Of a stretch of 59,108 nucleotides of DNA, positions 33,603 to 43,218 are shown one piece after another. The DNA is from CAJPPJ01 sp963536495 (lineage in GTDB: Bacteria > Bacillota_I > Bacilli_A > RF39 > UBA660), in contig CAUTAF010000009.1 of assembly GCA_963536495.1 (NCBI GenBank), forward strand, positions 1-59,108. The letters run 5' to 3'. Each line of letters starts with the position of its first letter. Position 1 is the first letter of the stretch. The translations under genes were made by a program, and so were the position numbers. The notes under the pieces are model-generated. The model was not told where the DNA came from. It made no database searches and saw only the letters and a list, made by a program, of their open reading frames with translations.

Positions 33603-34139
33603 ATGAGAATTATTAGTGGAAAATATAAAAATAAACTTATTATAGGTCATGATGTTTTAGGAACTAGACCTACTATGTCAAAAATAAGAGAAGCGTTAAT
33701 GTCTCTTATTTTTGAGTATTTAAAAGATAGTGTCTTTTTAGATTTATTTGCAGGTAGTGGTATTATTGCTTTTGAAGCAATAAGTAATGGAGCTAAAAAA
33801 ATAATCTTAAATGATATGAACTATAAATGTATTAAAAATATTAAAATAAATAAAAAAAATTTAAAATTAAGTGATGAAGAATGTGTAATAGAATATAAAT
33901 TTTATGATAAATTTTTAAAAAAGACAGAAGAAAAAGTTGATATTATTTATTTAGATCCGCCTTATTTAAAAGTTCCTTTTAGAGAAATAATAGATAATAT
34001 AAAAATGAGTAAAATATTAAAAGATAATACAATAATTATTATAGAAACTACTAAAGAAGAAAATTTTGAAGATTTAGAAATAATAAAACAAAAAAAATAT
34101 GGTGATAAATATATTTTTATTTATAAGATAAAAAGGTGA
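33603..34139 (+). CDS. rsmD: 16S rRNA m2G966 methyltransferase RsmD
   Basis: 178 aa. The N-terminus 'MRIISGKYKNKLI' and 'TRPTMSKIREALMSLI' are diagnostic, 'FLDLFAGSGIIAFEAISNGA' is the SAM site, and 'IYLDPPYL' is the catalytic (N/D)PPY motif. It methylates the 16S rRNA base 966 during 30S assembly. In many Bacillota coaD follows; here a prepilin-like gene does. Confidence 0.93.
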   Translation: MRIISGKYKNKLIIGHDVLGTRPTMSKIREALMSLIFEYLKDSVFLDLFAGSGIIAFEAISNGAKKIILNDMNYKCIKNIKINKKNLKLSDEECVIEYKFYDKFLKKTEEKVDIIYLDPPYLKVPFREIIDNIKMSKILKDNTIIIIETTKEENFEDLEIIKQKKYGDKYIFIYKIKR

Positions 34140-34143
34140 ATAT

Positions 34144-35196
34144 ATGAAAAATAATAAAGGATTTGCAGTTTCGACTCTTTTATATGGAATGCTTGCTATT
34201 TTAATTATAATAATGGCATTTTTAATATCTAGTCTTAGAACCAAAAGAAACATATCTAAAAGTATAACTGATAATATTGTACTTAATTTAAATAATTGTG
34301 CTGAAAAGTTAGCACAATATAGAATGTGTTTAACAGAAAATGTTAGAGATAAAAACTGTTCTATAGAAGAAAGTCAGTATAATTTATGTTTAAATCTTGA
34401 ATCTTTTGAATCAGGAGAAGGTATAAGTGTTCAAAGACTTAGAACAGAATTAGAAAAATCTGGTAAAGTAGAAAAAATAAATAATAGATATATGCTTTTA
34501 AAACCATTATATGTTTTTAGAGGTGAAAATGTAATAGATAATCATGTTATCTATGAAAATAAAAGAGGTAGAATAATTTATTTTACTAATAATAATGTAA
34601 TTAAAGTTTTATTTGATGATGGTGGAAATAATAAATATACAGATGTTGTTTTAAACAATAACTTATCTAATGTTTCTGATGTTAATTTTTGGACTTCTTC
34701 ATATATTTATAATTATTTAAATACTGATTATAAGTTAACTTTTAATAATATAAATTTATTTCACGATAATATTACTATAGGAGTTGGGGGATTATATAAT
34801 AAAAATTATACAAGTTTTTTTACATTAGATGATAAAAATAAAGAAGAAAGTTTATACTCTTTAATTTATGGTTATTATGGTAGAAAAACTAATAAAAATT
34901 CTCAAAGTTCAGATTCATTATTTTCACTTATTTCAGTAGCAGATTTATTTTTGACAAGTAAATGTGATTTAAATAATTACATATCAAACAACTGTATAAA
35001 TACAAGTTGGCTTAATAAGTTAGAAAAGACTTGGACTATAAATAAACTACATAATGAATATAGTATATTTACGAATAAAATGGATGTAGTAGTTAGTAAT
35101 CAAAAATTAAGAACTTATCCAGTAGTCCACTTTAGATCTATTACCAAAATAATAGGTGGAACAGGAAGTGAATCAGATCCTTATATTTTAGGATAA
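34144..35196 (+). CDS. Prepilin-like surface protein (350 aa)
   Basis: Starts with a short basic peptide and 'KGFAVSTLLYGMLAILIIIM', resembling a type IV prepilin/pseudopilin N-terminus (cleavage after Gly6, then a hydrophobic helix to about residue 30), although Glu at +5 is missing. The remaining 315 residues are extracellular, strand-rich, with several Cys pairs and the ending 'GGTGSESDPYIL'. No pilus assembly ATPase or prepilin peptidase is in the window. It follows rsmD by four bases. The pilin assignment is an inference. Confidence 0.5.
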   Translation: MKNNKGFAVSTLLYGMLAILIIIMAFLISSLRTKRNISKSITDNIVLNLNNCAEKLAQYRMCLTENVRDKNCSIEESQYNLCLNLESFESGEGISVQRLRTELEKSGKVEKINNRYMLLKPLYVFRGENVIDNHVIYENKRGRIIYFTNNNVIKVLFDDGGNNKYTDVVLNNNLSNVSDVNFWTSSYIYNYLNTDYKLTFNNINLFHDNITIGVGGLYNKNYTSFFTLDDKNKEESLYSLIYGYYGRKTNKNSQSSDSLFSLISVADLFLTSKCDLNNYISNNCINTSWLNKLEKTWTINKLHNEYSIFTNKMDVVVSNQKLRTYPVVHFRSITKIIGGTGSESDPYILG

Positions 35197-35216
35197 GTTT
35201 TATTTAGGAGTAATTG

Positions 35217-36098
35217 ATGGAACAAAAAAATATTATTATAAAATGTTATGAAAATGCTAAAGAAAATTCACTTGTTGAATTTTATGAAAAAAATTATTTA
35301 TTAAAAATAAAAGTGGAAGATAAGTTTTTTTCATTAAAAGATATTATTAAAAATATGATAAGTGAAAAATTACCTAAAAATATAACAGAAGATTTTATAG
35401 ATAAATGCTTAAATCCAAAATATGAAATGCTTTTAGATGAAAAAACTAAAGAAGATGTTTTATTAATTAGTAATTTATTAGAAAAAAATAATATTACTGA
35501 TGTTTTAATTGATAACTATTTAATATATCAAAATAACTTTTTAAATATTTTAGAAAAAAATTTATTACAGTTAAGAAAATTAAATAAAATAGATAGTTTT
35601 ATATTTGCTAAAGTAATAGAAGAAAATTGTAAATATGGATTTAAAAAAATAAGAGATTTAAAAGCTATTAATTTAAAAAATGAAATAGAAAACTCTAAAC
35701 CAAGTGAAGATAAAGAAATATCTAAATTAATTTTTAATGGAATTAGTAATAGATATAAAGAAACAAATAATATAATAAAAAATATAGAAGAACAAATTCA
35801 AAATAAATTTTATGCTTATATTTTAATAAAATATGGAAAAACAAAAGAAGAGATACTTAAAGATTTAAATAAAATAATAAATGTTAATAATTTATATAAA
35901 AAAATTTTAAATAAAGAAGTAAAAGAAGAAGAAAAACTAGAAATATCTAAAAATTTAACTACTTTACCAGAATATTATTACTTGAATTCTATATATACTG
36001 AAGAGTTTTTTAATACTCATAAAGAAGAAAAAGAATTACTAAAAAAATTAGAAGAATTAAAAGAAAGAGAAAAAATTAAAATATTAAAGAGAAGTTAA
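35217..36098 (+). CDS. Hypothetical helical protein (293 aa)
   Basis: No family recognised. Highly charged (Lys/Glu/Asn-rich) and almost entirely helical, with coiled-coil-like heptads in the last 60 residues. No signal peptide or membrane segment. ATG 35217 is preceded by AGGAG at 35206-35210. A strong terminator begins at its stop codon. Confidence 0.55.
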   Translation: MEQKNIIIKCYENAKENSLVEFYEKNYLLKIKVEDKFFSLKDIIKNMISEKLPKNITEDFIDKCLNPKYEMLLDEKTKEDVLLISNLLEKNNITDVLIDNYLIYQNNFLNILEKNLLQLRKLNKIDSFIFAKVIEENCKYGFKKIRDLKAINLKNEIENSKPSEDKEISKLIFNGISNRYKETNNIIKNIEEQIQNKFYAYILIKYGKTKEEILKDLNKIINVNNLYKKILNKEVKEEEKLEISKNLTTLPEYYYLNSIYTEEFFNTHKEEKELLKKLEELKEREKIKILKRS

Positions 36099-36117
36099 TA
36101 TATATTAACTTTTTTTT
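36093..36117 (+). terminator. Rho-independent terminator
   Basis: Perfect palindrome AAGTTAATAT/ATATTAACTT (36093-36112) running into seven T (36111-36117). Confidence 0.75.
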
Positions 36118-36120
36118 AAA

Positions 36121-36129
36121 TGTTATAAT
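36121..36129 (+). promoter_or_regulatory. Extended -10 promoter of rlmN
   Basis: TG-T-TATAAT (36124-36129) three bases after the terminator T-tract, 17 bases before the rlmN ATG. Confidence 0.6.
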
Positions 36130-36145
36130 TAAATAAAGGTGTAAT

Positions 36146-37165
36146 ATGCAAGCAATATATAATTTAACTATTGAAGAATTAGAAAAATATTTTGAAGAAA
36201 AAAATGAAAAAATCTATAAAGCTAAATATTTATATAATTTTTTATATAAAGAAAAAATAAAAAGTTTTGATGAAATAACTACTTTAAAAAAGTCTCTTAG
36301 AGAAGAATTAAAGAAGGATTTTTATTTTCCAACACTTAAAATATTAAAACATGAAAAAGGTGAGGATGTAGAAAAGTTTTTGTTTTCTTTAGAAGATGAT
36401 TTACTTATAGAAGCAGTACTTATGAGACATGATTATGGTTTGAGTTTATGTATGTCTTCTCAAGTAGGTTGTAATATGGGATGTAAGTTTTGTGAATCTG
36501 GAAGACTTAAAAAAAGAAGAAACTTAGAAACTTATGAAATGGTGGAACAAATTTTAAAAGTAGAAGAAGTAATAGATGAAAAAATATCTAGAATAGTAGT
36601 TATGGGAATAGGTGAACCTTTTGATAATTATGATAATTTTACTAAATTTATAAAAATTATTAATTCTGATTTAGGACTTAGTATAGGAAGTCGACATATT
36701 ACAGTTTCTACTTGTGGAATAGTACCTAAAATAAAAGAATTTGCAGATTTTCCTTATCAGGTTAATCTTGCTATTTCACTTCATTCTGCTATAGAAGAAA
36801 AAAGAAAAGAACTAATGCCAATAGCTAATGCATATGACTTAAAATCATTAAAAGAAGCACTAATATATTATTTTAATAAAACGCATAGAAGAATAACTAT
36901 AGAATATATAATGCTTAGTAAAATAAATGATAGTTTAACAGATGCTAAAAAATTAGTAGAATACGTTAAAGATTTAAACTGTTATATAAATTTAATACCA
37001 TATAATACTACTAATGCTAGTAGTTTTAAAAGAAGTAGTGATGAAGATATTAAAAACTTTTATGATTATTTAATTAAGAATAATTTAACTGCTACTGTAA
37101 GAAAAGAATTCGGAACTAAAATTAGTGCAGCATGTGGACAATTAAGTAGTATGGAAGAAAAATAA
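36146..37165 (+). CDS. rlmN: Dual-specificity RNA methyltransferase RlmN
   Basis: Radical SAM enzyme that makes m2A at 23S A2503 and at tRNA A37. The cluster motif CxxxCxxC is in 'GCNMGCKFCESG' (about residues 109-120), the SAM-binding 'VVMGIGEPFDNYDNF' follows, and the two catalytic Cys are in the C-terminal 'GTKISAACGQLSS' and in 'STCGIVPKI'. Length 339 aa is normal. Confidence 0.95.
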   Translation: MQAIYNLTIEELEKYFEEKNEKIYKAKYLYNFLYKEKIKSFDEITTLKKSLREELKKDFYFPTLKILKHEKGEDVEKFLFSLEDDLLIEAVLMRHDYGLSLCMSSQVGCNMGCKFCESGRLKKRRNLETYEMVEQILKVEEVIDEKISRIVVMGIGEPFDNYDNFTKFIKIINSDLGLSIGSRHITVSTCGIVPKIKEFADFPYQVNLAISLHSAIEEKRKELMPIANAYDLKSLKEALIYYFNKTHRRITIEYIMLSKINDSLTDAKKLVEYVKDLNCYINLIPYNTTNASSFKRSSDEDIKNFYDYLIKNNLTATVRKEFGTKISAACGQLSSMEEK

Positions 37166-37230
37166 ATGTTTTTAAAAATTAAAATAAAATGTTAAAATCA
37201 ATATAGATTATAAATAATAAAGGAGATGTA

Positions 37231-37974
37231 ATGATATCATATTTTCTAACTGATACTGGAAGAATAAGAACACATAATGAAGATAGTGTAACGATAGTAA
37301 AAAACAAAAAAGGTGAAATGTTAGCGTGTGTTGCAGATGGAGTTGGTGGACATAAAGCAGGTGAAATTGCAAGTCAAATAGCTATTAATACAATTACTGA
37401 AGCATTTAAAGAAACTTTTAAAGATTTAGATAAATTATCTGCAATTAATTGGTTAAGACAAGCTACTACTGAAGTTAATAATAAAATATTTAGTTATGTT
37501 GATAAACATGAAGAAGCTAAAGGTATGGGAACAACTTTAGTTTGTGCTTTAATTACTAAAGATTATATATTAATAGGAAATGTTGGAGATTCATCTGGTT
37601 TTGCTATAAAAAAAGAAAAACTATATAAGATAACATATGATCATACATTAGTTAATCTTTTATTAAAAGCAGGTGAAATAACAGAAGAAGAAGCTAAAAA
37701 TCATCCAAAGAAAAATGTACTTATGAAAGCTCTTGGAACTAATGATCCAATTGAAATAGATATATTTGATTGTGATTTAGATATAGATGGTATACTTCTT
37801 GCAAGTGATGGTTTAACTAATATGTTAGATAAAGAAAAAATAATGACAGTATTAAATACTAAAGATCCAATTCAAGATAAAGTTATTAAATTAATTGCTA
37901 AAGCTAATAATAGAGGTGGTACTGATAATATATCTGTAGCATTTATTGATTTTAAAGAAGGTGTTAAAAAGTGA
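37231..37974 (+). CDS. prpC: PP2C-type serine/threonine phosphatase PrpC (Stp)
   Basis: Metal-dependent phosphatase that reverses PrkC phosphorylation. 'TDTGRIRTHNEDSV' (N-E-D), 'VADGVGGHKAGEIAS' (D-G-x-G-G), 'GMGTTLVCAL', 'GNVGDSSGFA', 'LLASDGLTNML' and 'GGTDNISVAFID' (D-N) give all metal-binding positions. 247 aa. AAAGGAGATGTA precedes the ATG. The stop overlaps the GTG start of the kinase gene (GTGA). Confidence 0.94.
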   Translation: MISYFLTDTGRIRTHNEDSVTIVKNKKGEMLACVADGVGGHKAGEIASQIAINTITEAFKETFKDLDKLSAINWLRQATTEVNNKIFSYVDKHEEAKGMGTTLVCALITKDYILIGNVGDSSGFAIKKEKLYKITYDHTLVNLLLKAGEITEEEAKNHPKKNVLMKALGTNDPIEIDIFDCDLDIDGILLASDGLTNMLDKEKIMTVLNTKDPIQDKVIKLIAKANNRGGTDNISVAFIDFKEGVKK

Positions 37975-39695
37975 TATCAAAAGGAACAATAATAGGGGAT
38001 AGATACGAAATAATTAAATCATTAGGAGAAGGTGGAATGGCTAATGTTTATTTAGCTAATGATATTCTTCTTAATAGAGAAGTTGCAATAAAAATGTTAA
38101 GGGGAGAGCTATCTAACGAAGATAAATTTATTAAAAGATTTCAAAGAGAAGCTTTAGCTTTATCATCTTCTTCAATTTCTCATCCTAATATAGTGCAAAT
38201 GTATGATTTAGGTGAAGAAAATAATAATCATTATATAGTAATGGAATATGTAAGAGGAAATACTTTAAAACATTTACTTAATAAAAGAGGTCATTTAACT
38301 TTAACAGAGGCAGTAGATATTATGCTTCAATTAACTGAAGGAATATCACATGCTCATAAATCTTATATAATTCATAGAGATTTAAAACCTCAAAATATAA
38401 TGATAGAAGATAATGGTTTAGTAAAAATAGCAGATTTTGGTATAGCAATAGCACTTAATGCTGCTCAACTTACTCAAACTAATTCAGTTATGGGATCAGT
38501 TCATTATTTGCCACCAGAACAAGCTGGAGGACATAAAGCTACAATTAAATCAGATATATATTCTTTAGGTATAATGTTTTATGAATTATTAACAGGAGTT
38601 CTTCCTTTTAGAGGAGAAAATGCTGTAGAAATAGCGTTAAAACATATGAAAACTCCTATTGAATCAGTAAGAAAATATAATGAAAATATACCTCAAAGTG
38701 TTGAAAATATTATATTAAAAGCAACAGCTAAAAATCCAAAAAATAGATATAACGATGTAAATGAAATGCATCAAGATTTAATGTATTGTTTAAATGAAGA
38801 AGTTAAAAATCAAGCTAAAGTAGTATTTAAATATCCAGAATTTAATTTTGATGAATCACCAAAGATGATTATTGCTAACCCAGAAAAAAAAGTTAATAAC
38901 ACAGAAGAAAGAGTAATTAACAAAAGTTATATTCCAGAAGAAAAAGAAGAAGAACAACAAGTATCTAAAAAAGAAAAAAGTTTATTAAGAATACTTGCTA
39001 TATTATTAGTATTTATATTCGTAGTTTTAGGATGTATATTTATATTTACTAAATATTTTAATTCTAATAAGACAATAAGAATTCCTAATATTTCTAATTT
39101 ATCAAAAGAAGATGCTGAAAGTGTTTTAAAGGAAAACGGAATAACAACTAATATAGATGTAAAAACAATAGAAAGTGATACTATAGAAAAAGGAAAAGTA
39201 GTAAAAACAGAACCAAGTATAGGAAGTGCTATAAAAGAAGGTAGAAACGTTACTATTTATGTTTCATCTGGAGAAAATAAATTTATTGTAGAAAATTATA
39301 AAAATTTAAATTTTTTAACAGTTAAAACTAAGTTAGAAGAAGTATATAAAATGAAAGTAGTAGAGAAGAAAAAAGAAGTAGAAAGTTTAGATTCTATTGA
39401 TCAATATACTATTTTAGAACAAGAACCTAAAGAAGGATCAAAACTTAGTATTGGAGATACTATAACTTTATATACACCTGATATTTATGATAAGTATCCA
39501 GATTTTGTAAAAGATAAATGGACAATTGAAAGAGTAAGAGATTTTGCTAGAAAATATAATATTAATTTACAAGAATCAGCAGTTGATTCAGAAAAAGATA
39601 AAGATAGTATTATTAGACAAAATAGAGAAGCAGGAACTAAGATAGAAGCTAATGCAACACTATCAGTAAGTTATTCTAAAGGTAAACAATCATGA
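37971..39695 (+). CDS. prkC: PASTA-domain serine/threonine kinase PrkC (Stk1)
   Basis: Membrane kinase that senses peptidoglycan and lipid II and controls wall synthesis and translation. Cytoplasmic kinase domain: 'GEGGMANVYLA', K41 in 'VAIKML', 'HRDLKPQN' (135-142), 'DFGIA', 'GSVHYLPPEQ'. One TM helix (about 345-366) is followed by three PASTA repeats (about 370-436, 437-502, 503-574; 'IRIPNISNLSKEDAESVLKE' starts the first). It uses a GTG start overlapping the prpC stop, and its own stop overlaps the rpe ATG. Confidence 0.96.
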   Translation: MISKGTIIGDRYEIIKSLGEGGMANVYLANDILLNREVAIKMLRGELSNEDKFIKRFQREALALSSSSISHPNIVQMYDLGEENNNHYIVMEYVRGNTLKHLLNKRGHLTLTEAVDIMLQLTEGISHAHKSYIIHRDLKPQNIMIEDNGLVKIADFGIAIALNAAQLTQTNSVMGSVHYLPPEQAGGHKATIKSDIYSLGIMFYELLTGVLPFRGENAVEIALKHMKTPIESVRKYNENIPQSVENIILKATAKNPKNRYNDVNEMHQDLMYCLNEEVKNQAKVVFKYPEFNFDESPKMIIANPEKKVNNTEERVINKSYIPEEKEEEQQVSKKEKSLLRILAILLVFIFVVLGCIFIFTKYFNSNKTIRIPNISNLSKEDAESVLKENGITTNIDVKTIESDTIEKGKVVKTEPSIGSAIKEGRNVTIYVSSGENKFIVENYKNLNFLTVKTKLEEVYKMKVVEKKKEVESLDSIDQYTILEQEPKEGSKLSIGDTITLYTPDIYDKYPDFVKDKWTIERVRDFARKYNINLQESAVDSEKDKDSIIRQNREAGTKIEANATLSVSYSKGKQS

Positions 39696-40309
39696 AAGTA
39701 AGTGTTTCAATACTTAATTCAAACGATATAAAAAAAGACTTAGAATTACTAAATAATACAAGTTGTGATTATTTACATATAGATGTTATGGATAATAAGT
39801 TTGTTAGTAATAAAAATAATCCATATGATATTTTAAAATTTTATGAAAATATATATAACAAAAGATTAGATGTTCATCTTATGTGTGAAAAACCTATTTA
39901 TTATATAGATAAATATATTAATTTAAATACAGAATATATTACTATTCATATTGAATTAAAAGAAGATATAGAAAAAATTATAAAATATATAAAAGAATAT
40001 GGTATTAAAGTAGGTCTTGCTATAAAACCATCTACTGATGTAAGAGTTATAGAACCATTTATCGATGATATAGATTTAGTGTTACTTATGTCAGTAGAAC
40101 CTGGTTATGGTGGACAAAAATTTATAAATACTACTAATTTAAAAATAAAAGAATTAAAAGAACTAATTAAAGATAAAAATATATTAATATCAGTAGATGG
40201 TGGAATAGATAATATTACAAAATCTATGGTAGAAGAAGCTGATATATTAGTTAGTGGTAGTTATATATTAAAAGGTAATTATGAAGAAAGGATAGAGACA
40301 TTAAAATGA
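39692..40309 (+). CDS. rpe: Ribulose-phosphate 3-epimerase
   Basis: TIM-barrel enzyme linking ribulose 5-phosphate and xylulose 5-phosphate. 'VSILNSNDIKKDLELL', 'YLHIDVMDNKFVSN' (H, D), 'DVHLMCEKP' (H), 'LLMSVEPGYGGQKF' and 'ISVDGGID' (D) are the conserved blocks with metal and catalytic residues. 205 aa, slightly short. In many Bacillota rpe follows prkC and rsgA; rsgA is missing here and rpe overlaps prkC directly (ATGA). Confidence 0.9.
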   Translation: MKVSVSILNSNDIKKDLELLNNTSCDYLHIDVMDNKFVSNKNNPYDILKFYENIYNKRLDVHLMCEKPIYYIDKYINLNTEYITIHIELKEDIEKIIKYIKEYGIKVGLAIKPSTDVRVIEPFIDDIDLVLLMSVEPGYGGQKFINTTNLKIKELKELIKDKNILISVDGGIDNITKSMVEEADILVSGSYILKGNYEERIETLK

Positions 40310-40854
40310 AAAAAATATTATTAGTTATAGTTTTGGCATTAATACTTACATCTTGTAATAAACTTAAAATAGATATATCAAAAGATGGTGATACTATAGA
40401 TTATATAAAAACAGAAAATAAAAAAGAAAAACTAACTAGTATTTCTTCCCCTGCTAATTTAAATGAATATGTAAAAGCTAAAAAATATAATAAAGTTACT
40501 CAAAAAGAAGAAGATGTTTATGTAAAAATTAATAGTATTAAAGAAGCTGATTTAGAAGATTTAGAATTGTATAATAAGACACATGATAAAAAGTTAATTG
40601 TACCAACTGGAGATAAATTATATAAGTTGAATTATGATATTAAATTACATAATTATAAAACTAATGATGATATGGAAAATGGTAGTATAGATATTAAAGT
40701 TATTGATAAATCAAGTAAAGTATTAACGGAAATATATTATTTAAAAGAATCTGAAGGTCTTAAAACAAATGAAATTGGTAATGTTTCTATTTTATTTACA
40801 TTAAATAATAATGAAGACTTTATTATAAATATTGGAGGAAGTTATATAAGATGA
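40306..40854 (+). CDS. Small lipoprotein (182 aa)
   Basis: Signal peptide with lipobox L14-T-S-C17 ('LALILTSCNK'), so it should be lipidated at Cys17 and anchored outside the membrane. The rest is polar, Lys/Asn-rich and strand-forming, resembling extracellular DUF-type lobes with no clear match. Both ends overlap neighbours by four bases (ATGA), placing it in the prpC-prkC operon; it may take part in the same envelope signalling, an inference from position only. Confidence 0.7.
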   Translation: MKKILLVIVLALILTSCNKLKIDISKDGDTIDYIKTENKKEKLTSISSPANLNEYVKAKKYNKVTQKEEDVYVKINSIKEADLEDLELYNKTHDKKLIVPTGDKLYKLNYDIKLHNYKTNDDMENGSIDIKVIDKSSKVLTEIYYLKESEGLKTNEIGNVSILFTLNNNEDFIINIGGSYIR

Positions 40855-41978
40855 TTTATTTAGATTATTCTGCGACTACAAAGAGCGATGAAGATATATT
40901 AGATACTTATCTTAAAGTTAGTAGAGATTATTTTGCTAATAGTTCATCAGAATATTCTTTAGGTTATCAAGTAAAAGAATTAATAGATGCTGCTACAAAA
41001 CAAATAGCAGATCTTTTTTCTGTAAAGAAAAGTGAAATAATTTATACATCATCTGCTACTGAATCAAATAATACTGCTATAAAAGGTATAAGGTTTTATG
41101 AAAATAGAGATAAGTTAATTATAAGTTCTACTAAGATACATTCTAGTATAAAAGAAACTTTAAAATATATGGAAAGTTTAGGTTATAAAGTCTATTTTTT
41201 AAAAAATGATAATAGCGGACGAATTGATTTAAATGATTTAAAGAACAATATTTTAAATGCTTCTTTAGTAACTATTCCTTTAATATCTAGTGAGGTAGGG
41301 ATAATAGAAGATATAGAAGAGATTAAAAAGATAGTTAAATTAAATCATAGATGTTTATTACATGTAGATGCTACTCAGGCAGTAGGTAAAATAAATTTTA
41401 ATATGGAAGATATAGATATGCTTAGTTTATCTGCTCATAAACTTTTTGGTATAAAAAATAGTGCTTTACTTATTAAAAAAGAAAAAGTTAATCTAATACC
41501 TTTAATTCATGGAGGTATTTCAACTACTAGTTTTAGAAGTGGAACAGCAGATCAAGCAAGTATCGTTTGTATGGCTAAAACACTTAGAAAAGCATTAGAA
41601 AATATAGATGGAAAATATAAATATGTAGAAGAGTTAAAACTTGATTTAATAAACTTTTTTAAAAGATATGACAAAGTTGTTTTAAATTCGAAAGAACACA
41701 CTAGTCCATATATATTAAATTTATCTTTTTTAGATATTAAAATAGAAAGTTTTATTCATAAAATGGAAGAAAATAAAATATATTTATCTACTAAAAGTGC
41801 TTGTAGTAACGATAAATTATTAAGTGATGAAGTATATTCTTTATATAATGATGAACAAAGAGCTAAAACATCATTTAGAATATCTCTTTCATATAAAACT
41901 ACTAGAGAAGAAATAGAAGAATTTAAAAATATATTTGATAAAGTATATAAAAGCTTTATTAATATAATAAATAGTTAA
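40851..41978 (+). CDS. Cysteine desulfurase (NifS/IscS-like)
   Basis: PLP enzyme that releases sulfur from cysteine for Fe-S clusters and thiolated tRNA. 'YLDYSATTKSDEDIL' at the N-terminus, 'TSSATESNNTAIKG' (PLP phosphate), 'LHVDATQAVGKI', the PLP lysine in 'SLSAHKLFGIKN', and the sulfur-carrying Cys in 'YLSTKSACSND'. 375 aa. The best candidate sulfur donor for MnmA; no scaffold or ThiI gene adjoins it. Last member of the prpC-prkC operon. Confidence 0.88.
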   Translation: MIYLDYSATTKSDEDILDTYLKVSRDYFANSSSEYSLGYQVKELIDAATKQIADLFSVKKSEIIYTSSATESNNTAIKGIRFYENRDKLIISSTKIHSSIKETLKYMESLGYKVYFLKNDNSGRIDLNDLKNNILNASLVTIPLISSEVGIIEDIEEIKKIVKLNHRCLLHVDATQAVGKINFNMEDIDMLSLSAHKLFGIKNSALLIKKEKVNLIPLIHGGISTTSFRSGTADQASIVCMAKTLRKALENIDGKYKYVEELKLDLINFFKRYDKVVLNSKEHTSPYILNLSFLDIKIESFIHKMEENKIYLSTKSACSNDKLLSDEVYSLYNDEQRAKTSFRISLSYKTTREEIEEFKNIFDKVYKSFINIINS

Positions 41979-42041
41979 AAGAACATAATTTTAAGATTAA
42001 TAGAAAGTTTAAAATATTTAATGTAAGTTATAATTAATTTA

Positions 42042-42050
42042 TGTTATACT
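42042..42050 (+). promoter_or_regulatory. Extended -10 promoter before the 105-aa membrane gene and uppP
   Basis: TG-T-TATACT (TATACT 42045-42050) followed by AAAGAGG before ATG 42075. Identical core to the two arms of the palindrome upstream of eno. Confidence 0.55.
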
Positions 42051-42074
42051 TTAAAGGGTAGAAAAGAGGTTGTT

Positions 42075-42392
42075 ATGGAGTTATTTATAATAATAATTTT
42101 ATTATTAATAGTTATATTTTATTTTAGAAGATTTTCATCTTTTGTATATGCATTTGCATTAATTGATATTTTATTAAGAATGCTTAATTTTATTAGAATT
42201 TATACTGCTAAGTCAGTTCCAGAATTAAGTCATTTACTATATAAGTATTTTCCAACTGATTTACTTAGTGTAGTTGCTAAATATATTGATAGAACAACAA
42301 TATTATTTGTTATAATTGCTTGGGCTTGTTTAGTGTTATATGTTTGTTTTTGGTTTTATAACTTTAAGTATTTCTTAAAGAAAGGAAAATAA
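42075..42392 (+). CDS. Small hypothetical membrane protein (105 aa)
   Basis: Three hydrophobic segments: residues 2-18, 24-42 and 73-98. Not recognised. One base separates its stop from uppP, so the two are co-translated; a role at the membrane near undecaprenyl phosphate recycling is possible but unsupported by motif. Confidence 0.55.
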   Translation: MELFIIIILLLIVIFYFRRFSSFVYAFALIDILLRMLNFIRIYTAKSVPELSHLLYKYFPTDLLSVVAKYIDRTTILFVIIAWACLVLYVCFWFYNFKYFLKKGK

Positions 42393-42393
42393 T

Positions 42394-43185
42394 ATGATAG
42401 AAGCGATAATTTTAGGAATAGTCCAAGGAATAACAGAGTTTTTACCTGTTTCTTCATCGGCTCATTTAATAATATTTAGAGAAGTATTTAATATAGGATC
42501 TTCTATTTCCAAGTATGGACTTGCTTTTGATTTAGCTCTTCATGTTGGAACACTACTTGCAGTTATAATATTTTTCTTTTCAGATTTATGGAAAATATTT
42601 ATAGATGGTGTTACTAAACCTAAAGAAAACAAGTTATTTTTATATTTGATAATTGCAACTATACCTGCAGCACTTGCTGGTATATTACTTGAAGATGTTA
42701 TAGATTCTATTTTTAGAAATAATTTAATTATTATAGGTTTTGGTTTAATAATTATGGGGGTAGTACTCTTTATAGCTGATACTTATAGTAAAGAAGAAAA
42801 AAATCTTGAAAAAATTACTTTAAAAGATGCTATATTAATCGGTGTTATGCAAACTTTTGCACTTATTCCAGGATTTTCAAGAAGTGGTACTACAATATCA
42901 ACAGCAAGAATATTAAAAATAAGTAGAGAAGATGCTACTAAATTTTCATTTTTCTTATCTATTCCTGTTATAGCAGGAGGAGCTTTATTAAAATTATTAA
43001 AGCATTCTAAAGAAGTAATGAATCATTTAAGTATCTTTGGTGTAGGTACTATAACATCATTTATTGTTGGTATTTTAACTATTAAATTTTTATTAAAATA
43101 CTTAAAGAAAAATGATTTTAGTATATTTATGATTTGGAGAGTATTACTTGGATTATTTATAATTTTCTTTATAATTTTTAAATAA
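42394..43185 (+). CDS. uppP: Undecaprenyl-diphosphatase UppP (BacA)
   Basis: Integral membrane phosphatase that regenerates the lipid carrier for wall synthesis and gives bacitracin tolerance. The two signature blocks are present: 'GITEFLPVSSSAHLIIF' (about residues 13-29) and 'PGFSRSGTTISTARIL' (about residues 160-175) with the catalytic Glu, Ser and Arg. 263 aa with about eight helices. AAAGGAAAAT precedes the ATG. Confidence 0.96.
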   Translation: MIEAIILGIVQGITEFLPVSSSAHLIIFREVFNIGSSISKYGLAFDLALHVGTLLAVIIFFFSDLWKIFIDGVTKPKENKLFLYLIIATIPAALAGILLEDVIDSIFRNNLIIIGFGLIIMGVVLFIADTYSKEEKNLEKITLKDAILIGVMQTFALIPGFSRSGTTISTARILKISREDATKFSFFLSIPVIAGGALLKLLKHSKEVMNHLSIFGVGTITSFIVGILTIKFLLKYLKKNDFSIFMIWRVLLGLFIIFFIIFK

Positions 43186-43218
43186 TATTATATAATTAAA
43201 CTAAGGAGGATTTAGAAT

